A model generated the notes under the pieces. That model was not told the origin of the DNA, did not search any database, and saw only the letters and a list, made by a program, of their open reading frames with translations. The position numbers were made by a program, and so were the translations under genes. A stretch of 45,797 bases of DNA from JANLTP01 sp031363055 (GTDB taxonomy: Bacteria; Pseudomonadota; Gammaproteobacteria; Burkholderiales; Burkholderiaceae_E), in NCBI GenBank assembly GCA_031363055.1, contig JANLTP010000260.1, forward strand, positions 1 through 45,797, in the 5' to 3' direction. Shown one piece after another: positions 15,800 to 24,536 of the stretch. Every line of letters begins with the position of its first letter. Within the stretch, counting starts at the first letter, position 1.

Positions 15800-16774
15800 T
15801 CAATCGACCTTGATGCTGGCACGCTTGATGATTGCGGTCCAGCGCTCAAGGTCGGCACGGCGAATCTTGTCCAGCTCCGCAGCGCTCGAGCCGATCGGCT
15901 CGGCACCGATCGACAGCAGCCGTTCGCGCACATCGGGCAAGGCAACGATACGTACCAGCTCGCGCTGCATTCGATCAATGATGGCCGCTGGCGTACCGGC
16001 CGGTGCAAACATTGCATTCCATTCGTACACCTCATAGCCCTTCAGTCCCGACTCGGCAACGGTCGGCACGTTCGGTGCAGCGGGCGAGCGTGTACTGCCG
16101 GTAATCGCAATGGCCCGCAATTTACCGGATTTGATATGCGGCATCGCCGATGCCAGGTTGCCGAACGATATCGGCACTTGGCCAGCCATGACATCGATCA
16201 TCGCCGGACCACCACCGCGATACGGAATGTGCACCAAAAACACGCCGGCCTGAGCCTTGAACAGTTCACCAGCCAGATGTTGTGCCGAACCGTTACCGGC
16301 CGATGCATACGAGAGGCTGCCCGGCTTGGCTTTCGCCTGCTTGACGAGATCTTCAACCGTGTTCAAGCTCGACGGTGGATGCGCGAGAATGACGTTCGGC
16401 GCGCGCACCAACAGGCTGATGGGCAGCAGGTCCTTGAACGTGTCGAAGGGCATTTTCGGCTGCAGTGCCGGATTGATCGCTTGCGAGGACGCGTCCAGTA
16501 AAAAGGTATAGCCGTCCGGCGCCGATTTGGCGGCGGCCTCACCACCGATGACACCACCGCTGCCCGCCCGGTTTTCAACGACGACCGCCTGGCCGAGCGC
16601 CTCTGCCAACTTCGGGGCGAGAATGCGTGCCGTGGTGTCGACGCCACCGCCGGGCGCGTAGGAAACAATCAGCTTGATGGGTTTGCTCGGCCAGCTTTGC
16701 GCGAACGCGAAATCCGGCAAGGCGCTGGCCAGGATCAGCACCAGGAGCGCATGAATCAACTGTTTGAAGCGCAT
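15800..16774 (-). CDS. TctC/Bug-family tripartite tricarboxylate-type substrate-binding protein
   Basis: The 324-residue periplasmic protein has a signal peptide ending AFA/QS and the classic Bug family start WPSKPIKLIVSYAPGGGVD. Other marks are VENRAGSGGVIGGEAAAKS, PDGYTFLL and HIPYRGGGPAMIDVMAGQV. Bug proteins bind carboxylates, amino acids or related small anions, and are massively expanded in Bordetella, Cupriavidus and relatives. No TctA/TctB membrane subunits are nearby, so it is an orphan receptor, which is common. It converges with the M20 peptidase gene. Confidence 0.93.
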   Translation of the reverse strand: MRFKQLIHALLVLILASALPDFAFAQSWPSKPIKLIVSYAPGGGVDTTARILAPKLAEALGQAVVVENRAGSGGVIGGEAAAKSAPDGYTFLLDASSQAINPALQPKMPFDTFKDLLPISLLVRAPNVILAHPPSSLNTVEDLVKQAKAKPGSLSYASAGNGSAQHLAGELFKAQAGVFLVHIPYRGGGPAMIDVMAGQVPISFGNLASAMPHIKSGKLRAIAITGSTRSPAAPNVPTVAESGLKGYEVYEWNAMFAPAGTPAAIIDRMQRELVRIVALPDVRERLLSIGAEPIGSSAAELDKIRRADLERWTAIIKRASIKVD

Positions 16775-16795
16775 GGGGCAGTTTCCTCAGTTTCC

Positions 16796-17155
16796 TCAGT
16801 ATTCGCATCCGAGTTCGACGGCGACTCTGTGCAGTCGCCGGTCACGCGACCACAGCGTCGCGCCGTCCGATATAAATGTCGACGCCAGCAGATGCAAATC
16901 AACGTAGCCAATGCCTCGACCTTGAAGCTGATGCCGCTCGATGAACATTAAACTCTCCGCTGGTGCCGCAACCGGGGCGCTCGGCAGGCCACCGAGCAGC
17001 CCCAGCACGGCAGCGCGATCGGCCAAAAAGCCGAGCGCCAATTCACCCAGCACAAAGGGGTGCATCAGTACTTTGCGTTGCTCCAGAAGTGCAGCGAGTT
17101 GTTGATCGCCGGCGCGTAGATGGTCGACCCAAACGGAGGTGTCGACCAGGATCAA
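16796..17155 (-). CDS. vapC: VapC-family PIN toxin
   Basis: The PIN-domain ribonuclease begins MILVDTSVWVDHLRAGD with the first catalytic Asp, has Glu in LGELALGFL, and ends with the acidic IGYVDLHLLAS and LWSRDRRLH segments. It overlaps the upstream antitoxin gene by 4 bp (17152-17155). The size, about 119 residues, fits the short VapC group. Confident as a type II toxin; target RNA unknown. Confidence 0.93.
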   Translation of the reverse strand: MILVDTSVWVDHLRAGDQQLAALLEQRKVLMHPFVLGELALGFLADRAAVLGLLGGLPSAPVAAPAESLMFIERHQLQGRGIGYVDLHLLASTFISDGATLWSRDRRLHRVAVELGCEY

Positions 17156-17352
17156 TCGGCCGCCTTCTGACGGCGACGTGGCGCCGCAGTCAATTGGGGT
17201 TGGCTGGCACCCAATTTAGCCAGACGCTTGGCGCTCTCACGCTCCACAAACGCCTTCAGGCTCTCCCGGACCAGGGCGGTGCGATTCAAATCACCACCGA
17301 GCAAGGCCGCCCTGGCGAGCAGTTCATCGTCTATGTTGATCGTAGTACGCAT
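17152..17352 (-). CDS. vapB: VapB-family antitoxin
   Basis: MRTTINIDDELLARAALLGG is the typical N-terminus of VapB antitoxins of the Arc/MetJ-like group, followed by ALVRESLKAFVERES and a basic, Lys/Arg-rich tail that binds the toxin. The ATG at 17352 is preceded by a near-perfect AAGGAGGT five bases upstream, which settles the start over an upstream in-frame ATG at 17403. Coupled to vapC by a 4-bp overlap. Confidence 0.9.
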   Translation of the reverse strand: MRTTINIDDELLARAALLGGDLNRTALVRESLKAFVERESAKRLAKLGASQPQLTAAPRRRQKAAD

Positions 17353-17526
17353 TGTGCACCTCCTTCGGCGGAAAAAGTTCTGAGCAGGCATCAAATATAG
17401 CATCGATTGATGTTTTTTCGTCTTGTGTTTTTCTAATGAAACCCTCTCAGTCTGGCAACGCCTGAACCGAGCGCCGGGATGCTATAAATCAACCGTATCT
17501 GAATCGTCATCTGGGATAACACTCGC

Positions 17527-18204
17527 GTGGATTTCGACACTGTCCTGAAAGAGCGCCGCAGCATTCGCGGCTACAAACCAGATCCGGTCCCGCGCAGGGT
17601 ACTGGAAGAAATCATTGCACTGGCGATTCGCTCGCCGTCGTCGATGAACACTCAGCCTTGGCACTTCTGGGTAATCACCGGCGCGCCGCTCGATCGCATC
17701 CGCCGAGGCAACACCGAGCGCAATGTCGCTGGTGTGCCACCGTCGCGAGAGATTCGCTCGCATGGCGGCTACGAAGGCATTCATCGCCAGCGTCAAATCG
17801 AAGTGGCTGTGCAGTTGTTTGAAGCGATGGGGATCGAGCGGCATGACCGGGAAAAACGGCAGGACTGGGTACTCCGGGGCTTTCGACAGTTCGACGCCCC
17901 AGCCTGCGTGGTGATGACCTACGACAAGGAACTGCAGCATGGTGATATTGCGCAGTTCGACACCGGCGCCGTCGTCAACAGCCTGGTGCTGGCGGCCTGG
18001 TCACGGGGCCTGGGATGTGTCATCAACAGTCAAGGCATCATGCAATCGCCGGTCGTGCGCGAGCACACCGGCATTCCGGACACGCAGATTATCCAGACCT
18101 GTGTGGCCATCGGTTACCCTGACTATTCTTTTCCCGCCAACGGTGTGGTGTCACGACGCCGGTCGGTTGGCGAGGTCGCTCAGTTCGTCGGCTTCGCAGA
18201 TTAA
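17527..18204 (+). CDS. Nitroreductase-family FMN oxidoreductase
   Basis: The protein opens ERRSIRGYKPDPVPRRVLEE, the family FMN-binding arginine pair. It then has IRSPSSMNTQPWHFWVI, a dimer-interface central insert, and a late GAVVNSLVLAAWSRGLGCVI region. Nitroreductases reduce nitroaromatics, quinones or flavins with NAD(P)H through FMN. The 225-residue length is normal. It starts with GTG at 17527. It converges with korB and shares no operon with either neighbour. Its substrate is unknown. Confidence 0.9.
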   Translation: MDFDTVLKERRSIRGYKPDPVPRRVLEEIIALAIRSPSSMNTQPWHFWVITGAPLDRIRRGNTERNVAGVPPSREIRSHGGYEGIHRQRQIEVAVQLFEAMGIERHDREKRQDWVLRGFRQFDAPACVVMTYDKELQHGDIAQFDTGAVVNSLVLAAWSRGLGCVINSQGIMQSPVVREHTGIPDTQIIQTCVAIGYPDYSFPANGVVSRRRSVGEVAQFVGFAD

Positions 18205-18216
18205 GATCTCACTCCA

Positions 18217-19272
18217 CTAGCGCAGTGCGGCGTTGATCCGCTCCAGCGTCGCCGACCCGGGACACAATTCGGCGGCGCCGAGTCGATTAAACGGACCCGA
18301 TAAGGTGCCCAGGCTCTCGTGCAAGTCTTCGGCATGCGGGTCGAGATACAACAGGCCGGTCACAATCTCGCCCTTGGCCATGTGCGTACCGACATAGTTC
18401 AGCGCCGCCACCCGATCGGACGGATCGAAATTTTCATCGAGCTTGCGCAAGCGCAGAACTGTTCCGTCATGCTGGGCAATCTCAACTACCTCGCCGGGCG
18501 GATATTGGGCGGTTATCGGCGAGCGGCGCGGCATAAAATCGAGCCGATTGACCGCTTCGTTGTGATCGCGCACATAGTCGTAACTCTTGGTGCTGCCCGA
18601 GTGATTATTGAACGCGACACAAGGGCTGACGACGTCAATAAAGGCAGCGCCCTTGTGGGAGATTGCAGCCTTGATCAACGGTACCAGTTGCTCCTTGTCG
18701 CCCGAGAAGCTGCGCGCCACAAAACTGGCACCCAGTTGCATCGCAACCGACACCATGTCGATAGGCGAATCCGAATTGATGACCCCTTTCTTCGACTTCG
18801 ACCCCTGATCGGCGGTGGCCGAAAACTGTCCTTTGGTCAAACCGTAGACCCCGTTGTTCTCAACGATATAGGTCATGTTGACGCCGCGTCGCATGACATG
18901 AGCGAATTGCCCGAAGCCGATCGACGCCGAGTCACCGTCGCCCGACACACCGAGGTACAGCAATTCGCTGTTCGCCAGGTTGGCGCCCGTCAGTACCGAC
19001 GGCATACGGCCATGGACCGTATTAAAGCCATGCGATTGGCCGAGAAAATAATCAGGAGTCTTCGAAGAGCAGCCGATACCTGAGAGCTTGGCGACTCGGT
19101 GTGGCTCGATATCAAGCTCCCAACAGGCTTGAATGATCGCAGCCGAAATCGAGTCGTGGCCGCAGCCGGCACACAAGGTCGAGACCTTGCCCTCATAGTC
19201 GCGGCGCGTGAAGCCAAGCTTGTTGAGCGGCAGGGTTGGATGATGCAGTTTCGGTTTGGCGAGATAGGTCAT
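18217..19272 (-). CDS. korB: 2-oxoacid:acceptor oxidoreductase beta subunit (2-oxoglutarate type)
   Basis: The thiamine-diphosphate subunit has the [4Fe-4S] cysteines in STLCAGCGHDSIS and SGIGCSSKTP, and the TPP motif SGDGDSASIGFGQFAHVMR with downstream YIVENNGVYGLTKGQFS. Together with KorA it cleaves a 2-oxoacid, forms acyl-CoA and passes low-potential electrons onward. The conserved DVVSPCVAFNNH gives the last Cys. It is the third gene of the korC-korA-korB set, 65 bp after korA. The 2-oxoglutarate assignment is by similarity to betaproteobacterial Kor; other 2-oxoacids cannot be excluded. Confidence 0.92.
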   Translation of the reverse strand: MTYLAKPKLHHPTLPLNKLGFTRRDYEGKVSTLCAGCGHDSISAAIIQACWELDIEPHRVAKLSGIGCSSKTPDYFLGQSHGFNTVHGRMPSVLTGANLANSELLYLGVSGDGDSASIGFGQFAHVMRRGVNMTYIVENNGVYGLTKGQFSATADQGSKSKKGVINSDSPIDMVSVAMQLGASFVARSFSGDKEQLVPLIKAAISHKGAAFIDVVSPCVAFNNHSGSTKSYDYVRDHNEAVNRLDFMPRRSPITAQYPPGEVVEIAQHDGTVLRLRKLDENFDPSDRVAALNYVGTHMAKGEIVTGLLYLDPHAEDLHESLGTLSGPFNRLGAAELCPGSATLERINAALR

Positions 19273-19337
19273 GGATTCAGTCCAATCAGATTCAATTCAG
19301 TCGTGCCAGACGCACGCGGTTTGATGCAGGCCCTGGA

Positions 19338-21179
19338 TCAAGCCACCCGGCCGCGCTTGATCGGTTCAACGTTCAATCCCTTGATGCGCGCCGACAGTTC
19401 CTTGATGATGAAGCGCGCCGTGATCGGCGTGCCATCGAAATGCAGGATCGGCACCATCTTGGCGGGTGATACTTCGAGCTCGTTGACCAGCATCTGGCGC
19501 ATTTGCGCATCGCGATTCTGCTCAACGACGAACACGAACTCATGTTCCGAGATAAAACGCTCGACTTCGGCTGAGAACGGAAAGCCGCGCAAGCGCAGAA
19601 GGTCAACATGGACCTTGCCTTCAGTCATCGCGACATCGGCCTCGGCCATCGCCGGGCTGGTCGAGCCGAAGTAGATCGCGCCGAACCGTGTTTTCTGATC
19701 GGCGCGCTTAAGGATCGGCGCCGGCACCAGCTTCTTGGCGGTTTCAAACTTGCGCAGCAGGCGCTGTACGTTATCGACGTAATCCGGGCCGGTTTCCGAA
19801 TACTGCGCATAGCGATTCTTGGTCGTGCCACGCGTGAAGTACGAACCGCGCGTTGGATGGGTCCCAGGCAAGGTGCGGTAAGTGATGCCGTCGCCGTCAA
19901 CGTCAAGATAACGACCAAACTCCTTGCCGGCCTCGAGTTCGTCATGCGTCATGACCTTGCCGCGATCATACTGCCGGGCATCGTCCCAGACAAACGGCTT
20001 GCACAGGCGCTGATTCATGCCGATATCGAGATCGGTCATGACGAACACCGGCGTTTGCAGGCGATCGGCCAGATCGAGCGCTTGCGCCGCAAATTCGAAA
20101 CACTCATGCGGATCTTCGGGTAACAACAGCGGATGTTTGGTGTCGCCGTGCGATGCATAAGCGGCGGCCGTCAAGTCGGCCTGTTGCGTGCGGGTCGGCA
20201 TGCCGGTCGATGGGCCGCCGCGTTGCACGTCAATGATAGTGATCGGGATCTCCGCGAAATACGCCAGACCGATGAACTCGGTCATCAGCGAGATGCCCGG
20301 ACCCGAGGTCGAGGTAAACGCACGCGCGCCGTTCCAGCCGGCGCCGACCACCATGCCGATCGAGGCCAATTCGTCTTCTGCCTGCACAATCGCAAATTTG
20401 TTCTTGCCGGTCTCTTTATCAACCCGCAACTTCTGGCAGTAGCTCTGGAACGCTTCGGCCAATGACGACGATGGCGTAATCGGATACCAGGCACAGACTG
20501 TAGCGCCGCCGTACACACAACCGAGTCCGGCGGCCGCATTGCCTTCGATGAAAATCTTGTCGCCGACGTTATTGGCACGCACTGCGCGCAGACCGGTGGC
20601 GTTGACGAGATTCTTCTCGGCATAGTCGTAGCCCATGCTGAAGGCGCGAATATTCGGCTTGAGCAATTTCTCCTTGCCCTTGTATTGTTCACCAACCAGA
20701 TCGGTCACCGCCTGCGGCTCGATACCCAACAGAGACGCCAACGCACCGACGTACATAATGTTCTTCAGCAGTTGGCGTTCGCGCGGCTCGTTGAACGCCG
20801 CGTTCGACATTTCGGTCAGCGGCACGCCGATCACATTGATGCCTTCACGAAACTTCGACGGCGGCAGAGGTTTGCTGTTGTCATAAAACAGATATCCGCC
20901 AGCTTCGATCTCGAGCAGATCCTTGTCCCAGGTCTGAGGGTTCATCGCAACCATCAGATCAACGCCCCCACGCCGACCCAGGTATCCCTGCTCGGTGACG
21001 CGCACTTCATACCAGGTCGGCAAACCCTGGATGTTGGACGGAAAGATATTGCGCGGGCTGACCGGTATGCCCATTCGCAGAAAGCTCTTGGCGAACAGCT
21101 CATTGGCCGAGGCAGAGCCCGAGCCATTGACGTTAGCAAACTTGACCACGAAGTCGTTCTGGGCTTCGATTCGTTTCAT
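19338..21179 (-). CDS. korA: 2-oxoacid:acceptor oxidoreductase gamma/alpha fusion subunit
   Basis: The 613-residue subunit has the gamma domain first (VVKFANVNGSGSASANELFA, about 1-190) and then the alpha (pyruvate-ferredoxin-type) domain: CAWYPITPSSSLAEAFQSYC, TSTSGPGISLMTEFIGLAY, VQRGGPSTGMPTRTQQADL. The C-terminal part holds the ligand and TPP contact regions. The fusion of gamma with alpha is usual for KorA of aerobic and facultative proteobacteria. The start ATG at 21179 has AAGGAA upstream. Its neighbour korC provides the electron route to a pyridine nucleotide. Confidence 0.93.
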   Translation of the reverse strand: MKRIEAQNDFVVKFANVNGSGSASANELFAKSFLRMGIPVSPRNIFPSNIQGLPTWYEVRVTEQGYLGRRGGVDLMVAMNPQTWDKDLLEIEAGGYLFYDNSKPLPPSKFREGINVIGVPLTEMSNAAFNEPRERQLLKNIMYVGALASLLGIEPQAVTDLVGEQYKGKEKLLKPNIRAFSMGYDYAEKNLVNATGLRAVRANNVGDKIFIEGNAAAGLGCVYGGATVCAWYPITPSSSLAEAFQSYCQKLRVDKETGKNKFAIVQAEDELASIGMVVGAGWNGARAFTSTSGPGISLMTEFIGLAYFAEIPITIIDVQRGGPSTGMPTRTQQADLTAAAYASHGDTKHPLLLPEDPHECFEFAAQALDLADRLQTPVFVMTDLDIGMNQRLCKPFVWDDARQYDRGKVMTHDELEAGKEFGRYLDVDGDGITYRTLPGTHPTRGSYFTRGTTKNRYAQYSETGPDYVDNVQRLLRKFETAKKLVPAPILKRADQKTRFGAIYFGSTSPAMAEADVAMTEGKVHVDLLRLRGFPFSAEVERFISEHEFVFVVEQNRDAQMRQMLVNELEVSPAKMVPILHFDGTPITARFIIKELSARIKGLNVEPIKRGRVA

Positions 21180-21283
21180 TGCATGTTTCCTTGGCGCTGC
21201 TTTTGGCGTTCTCGGTGCGGTGCGGGACGGTCTGGCCGCGGGCGGCCGTCAGAGTTGACCCTCGGTTGACCCTCGATTGGCCC

Positions 21284-23116
21284 TCAGGCGGCCTTGCGCG
21301 AAGCGGAGCGGCAACCCGGACCCGCCTGCGTGGTTTCAAGCAGAAATTTCTGCATATCCCAGGCGCCGGTCGGACAACGTTCGGCGCACAAACCGCAATG
21401 CAGACAACAGTCTTCGTCCTTTGCCATGACTCGACCGGTTCTCAAGCCGTTGACGACATAGATGTCCTGGCTCAGGTTCAAGGCTGGGGCGCGCAAGCGG
21501 GCACGTAATTCGGATTCTTCCGCGTCCGCTGTGAAGGTAATGCAGTCGGTCGGGCAGATATCGACGCAGGCATCGCATTCAATGCATTGCTTGGCGTTGA
21601 ACACCGTCTGCACATCGCAATTCAGACAACGTTGGGCTTCCTTCCAGGCAGTCTGGACATCAAAGCCTAACTCGACCTCCACCTTGATATTGCGCAGTGC
21701 CTGGTTGATATCGCGCCACGGCACCTTGTGGCGGGTGTCGTTCGACGTGTCGTTGTCGTAACTCCACTCGTGGATGCCCATTTTCTGCGAAATCAGGGTC
21801 ACACCAGGTGCCGGGCGCTCGCGAATGTCTTCGCCGTTCAAATACTTGTCGATCGAGACCGCCGCCTCGTGACCGTGTGCCACGGCCCAAATGATGTTTT
21901 TCGGGCCGAGCGCAGAATCGCCACCGAAGAACACCTTCGGTAACGACGCCTGCAAGGTAACTTTATCAAGCACCGGCATGCCCGACTCGTCAAACGTAAT
22001 GCCGCAGTCGCGCTCGATCCAGGGGAACGCGTTTTCCTGGCCGACCGCAATCAAGACTTCATCGCACTCGAACCACTGTTCGGGTTCGCCGGTCGGCTTC
22101 AAGCTGCGCCGGCCGTTGGCGTCGTACACCGCAGCGACCTTTTCGAAGAACATGCCGGTCAGCTTGCCGTTGTGGTGTTCGAAGCGCTTGGGCACCAGGA
22201 AATTGAGAATCGGAATACCTTCGTGAACCGCGTCTTCCTTCTCCCACGGCGACGCTTTCATTTCGTCGTAGCCGGAGCGCACTATGACCTTGACGTCATC
22301 GCCACCCATACGCTTGGAGGTGCGGCAGCAGTCCATCGCGGTGTTGCCACCGCCCAGCACAATCACCCGCCGACCAATTTTTTCGATGTGACCGAACGAC
22401 ACCGAACTCAGCCACTCGATGCCAACGTGAATATGCGCCTTGGCTTCCCAGCGGCCAGGCAAGTCCAGATCTCGACCGCGCGGCGCACCCGTACCGACAA
22501 ACACCGCGTCATAGTCATCGGCCAACAACGCCTTCAACGAATCAATTCGCACACCGCCCTTGAAGTCGGCGCCCATGTGCAAGATGTAGTTGGTTTCTTC
22601 GTCAATGACTTCTTCAGGCAATCGAAAACGCGGAATTTGCGAGCGGATCATACCGCCGGCTTTTTGATCCTGATCAAACACAATGACCTGGTAGCCGAGC
22701 GGCAGCAGATCGCGCGCAACCGTCAACGAGGCCGGGCCACCACCGACACAGGCGATCCGACGGCCATTTTTGATCGCCGGCTGTTTGGGCAAGCGCGGTC
22801 GTATGTCGTCCTTCAAGTCCGCCGTCACGCGCTTCAGACGACAGATGGCGACCGGTTCAGGCTTGGCTGTTTGCTCTTCCTCGACCCGGCCGCGGCGGCA
22901 GGCCGGCTCGCAGGGACGGTCGCAAGTGCGGCCCAGGATGCCCGGGAACACATTGGATTTCCAGTTCACCATGTACGCGTCGGAATAATGACCGGCGGCG
23001 ATCATTCGGATGTACTCGGGAACGGGGGTATGGGCGGGGCAGGCCCATTGACAGTCTACAACCTTGTGGAAGTAGTCGGGATTATGAACGTCCGTCGGCT
23101 GCAAAAACGCCTCCAT
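21284..23116 (-). CDS. korC: FAD/iron-sulfur NAD(P)-linked subunit of the 2-oxoacid oxidoreductase
   Basis: The 610-residue protein resembles the small subunit of glutamate synthase with extra ferredoxin domains. The N-terminal part has Fe-S cysteines (CQWACPAHTPVPEYIR, GRTCDRPCEPACRRG). Two Rossmann folds follow: IACVGGGPASLTVARDL and VIVLGGGNTAMDCCRT. The C-terminus has two [4Fe-4S] ferredoxin sets (CIECDACVDICPTDC and CCLHCGLCAERCPTG). It would carry electrons between NAD(P) and the low-potential site of KorAB. In Thauera and Azoarcus, 2-oxoglutarate:NADP oxidoreductases of similar make-up are known; that homology is recalled, not tested here. It is the first gene of the operon. Confidence 0.88.
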   Translation of the reverse strand: MEAFLQPTDVHNPDYFHKVVDCQWACPAHTPVPEYIRMIAAGHYSDAYMVNWKSNVFPGILGRTCDRPCEPACRRGRVEEEQTAKPEPVAICRLKRVTADLKDDIRPRLPKQPAIKNGRRIACVGGGPASLTVARDLLPLGYQVIVFDQDQKAGGMIRSQIPRFRLPEEVIDEETNYILHMGADFKGGVRIDSLKALLADDYDAVFVGTGAPRGRDLDLPGRWEAKAHIHVGIEWLSSVSFGHIEKIGRRVIVLGGGNTAMDCCRTSKRMGGDDVKVIVRSGYDEMKASPWEKEDAVHEGIPILNFLVPKRFEHHNGKLTGMFFEKVAAVYDANGRRSLKPTGEPEQWFECDEVLIAVGQENAFPWIERDCGITFDESGMPVLDKVTLQASLPKVFFGGDSALGPKNIIWAVAHGHEAAVSIDKYLNGEDIRERPAPGVTLISQKMGIHEWSYDNDTSNDTRHKVPWRDINQALRNIKVEVELGFDVQTAWKEAQRCLNCDVQTVFNAKQCIECDACVDICPTDCITFTADAEESELRARLRAPALNLSQDIYVVNGLRTGRVMAKDEDCCLHCGLCAERCPTGAWDMQKFLLETTQAGPGCRSASRKAA

Positions 23117-23220
23117 TAAAAGGCCCAGAACTCAGCCGCCCGGTTTTTAGCGGATTCGGCATTTTATTGCTGAGGCGAAATGGCGAGTGCGCATTGCGTC
23201 AGGGGCCTGGTCGTCGAGTA

Positions 23221-23251
23221 TATACCGACCGGTCGAGATATACCGACCGGT
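23221..23251 (-). promoter_or_regulatory. Direct-repeat operator candidate upstream of korC
   Basis: The 13-mer tataccgaccggt occurs at 23221-23233 and again at 23239-23251, a phase of 18 bp. Each copy holds the ACCGGT palindrome, and the first extends to a longer GACCGGTC. Such sites are typical of TetR-family binding. They lie about 105-135 bp upstream of the korC ATG, in the only intergenic gap that could serve the korC-korA-korB operon. Confidence 0.5.
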
Positions 23252-23266
23252 AGACAGATGCGGACG

Positions 23267-24526
23267 CTACAAAACATCCCAGGCCTTCAGGAAGAAATCC
23301 GGCGCGCCGAAATTGCCTGACTTCAGGGCCAAGCGCAGTGGCTGTCCTGGCACTACGTTCGAGGTCGTTGCGCACCAGGGGACGCCGGGATCAATTTGCG
23401 GCCCGATGCGCAACTGCTCGATCGCCAGGGCCTGCACCACGGCGCCCGAGGTTTCGCCACCGGCCACCACCAGATTACGAACGCCCTGCTCAACCAGACC
23501 GACTGCGATCGCCGCCAGCGTATCTTCAATCAGCTTGCCGGAGCGCTCGACGCCGAACTCCTGTTGCAGCGCGCGCACAACATTCGAGTCGGCTGTCGAA
23601 TACAGGAGCGGAACAGCATCGGACGGCAGCGTCGCAAACCAGGCCAGCGCGGCCGCCACTTGTTGCCTGCCGGCGGCCACTGCAGGCACGTCGATCAAAT
23701 AGGCGGGTTGCCCGGCTGCAACATGGGCGCCGACCTGCCCCTGGGTCGCCAGGGAACAGGAACCCGAAATGATCGCCGATCGCCCGGCGGTTGCCGGCAA
23801 TTCAGACGCGCCTGGCGAGGGCGAAATACCGAAGTTCTGCGGCAAACCGATGGCCACGCCCGAGCCAGCGGTAATGACGGCCAGATCGTGCACGGCCGCC
23901 CCGATGCTCATGAGGTCGTCATTGCCGGTCACATCGACGATCGCAATCCGAAACCCTTCGCTGCGCAGACCAGCGATACGCTCGCGAATGGCAAGCTTTC
24001 CTTGCGCAACTGTTACATAGTCGATCAGACCGACCTTCGAGCGGCACTGCCGCTGCATGACGCGAACCAGATTCGGATCGGTCATCGGCGTCAGCGGATG
24101 ATTCTGCATGCCGCCCTCGTTCAGAAGCACATCACCGGCAAACAGATAGCCCTTGAAGATCGTCCGTTTGTTCTCCGGGAAGGCCGGACAGGCGATCGCA
24201 AACTCGCTGCCCAGCGAGTGCATCAAGGCTTCGGTGACCGGTCCGATATTGCCCTGGTCGGTCGAGTCAAAGGTCGAACATACTTTAAAGTAGATTTGCC
24301 TTGCGCCATGACCGGTCAGCCAGCGCTGCGCGGCCAGCGACTGTTCGACCGCCTGCTCGGGTGCAATCGTTCGCGACTTCAAGGCGACCACCACCGCGTC
24401 GGCATTGGCGTCGGGCGCGGTCAGCGGCACACCGTTGGTCAAAACGCAACGCATGCCAGCGCGCACGAGGTTGTTCGCGAGGTCGGTGGCACCGGTGAAA
24501 TCGTCAGCGATACAGCCTAGCAACAT
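23267..24526 (-). CDS. DUF1537 four-carbon acid sugar kinase family protein (OtnK-like)
   Basis: The 419-residue protein has the OtnK/DUF1537 layout. The N-terminal domain carries LGCIADDFTGATDLANNLVR (substrate side), YFKVCSTFDSTDQGNIGPV, ACPAFPENKRTIFKGYL and NHPLTPMTDPNLV. The C-terminal ATP-binding domain carries VVAGGETSGAVVQAL and LALKSGNFGAPDFF. Family members phosphorylate 3-oxo-tetronates or erythronate-type acids. The usual partners (isomerase OtnI, decarboxylase OtnC, dehydrogenase, PdxA2) are absent here. Instead its ATG at 24526 lies 10 bp after the stop of an ATP-grasp ligase gene, pointing to one operon. The substrate may therefore differ from classic OtnK. Fold firm, role open. 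Confidence 0.85.
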   Translation of the reverse strand: MLLGCIADDFTGATDLANNLVRAGMRCVLTNGVPLTAPDANADAVVVALKSRTIAPEQAVEQSLAAQRWLTGHGARQIYFKVCSTFDSTDQGNIGPVTEALMHSLGSEFAIACPAFPENKRTIFKGYLFAGDVLLNEGGMQNHPLTPMTDPNLVRVMQRQCRSKVGLIDYVTVAQGKLAIRERIAGLRSEGFRIAIVDVTGNDDLMSIGAAVHDLAVITAGSGVAIGLPQNFGISPSPGASELPATAGRSAIISGSCSLATQGQVGAHVAAGQPAYLIDVPAVAAGRQQVAAALAWFATLPSDAVPLLYSTADSNVVRALQQEFGVERSGKLIEDTLAAIAVGLVEQGVRNLVVAGGETSGAVVQALAIEQLRIGPQIDPGVPWCATTSNVVPGQPLRLALKSGNFGAPDFFLKAWDVL

Positions 24527-24536
24527 CGGCAGAACT

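Noticed and set aside
23396..24520. A 374-residue open frame on the plus strand opposite the DUF1537 kinase gene
   Set aside because: High-GC shadow frame of the DUF1537 gene; no recognisable domain, composition rich in Arg/Gly/His/Asp as is usual for antisense frames.
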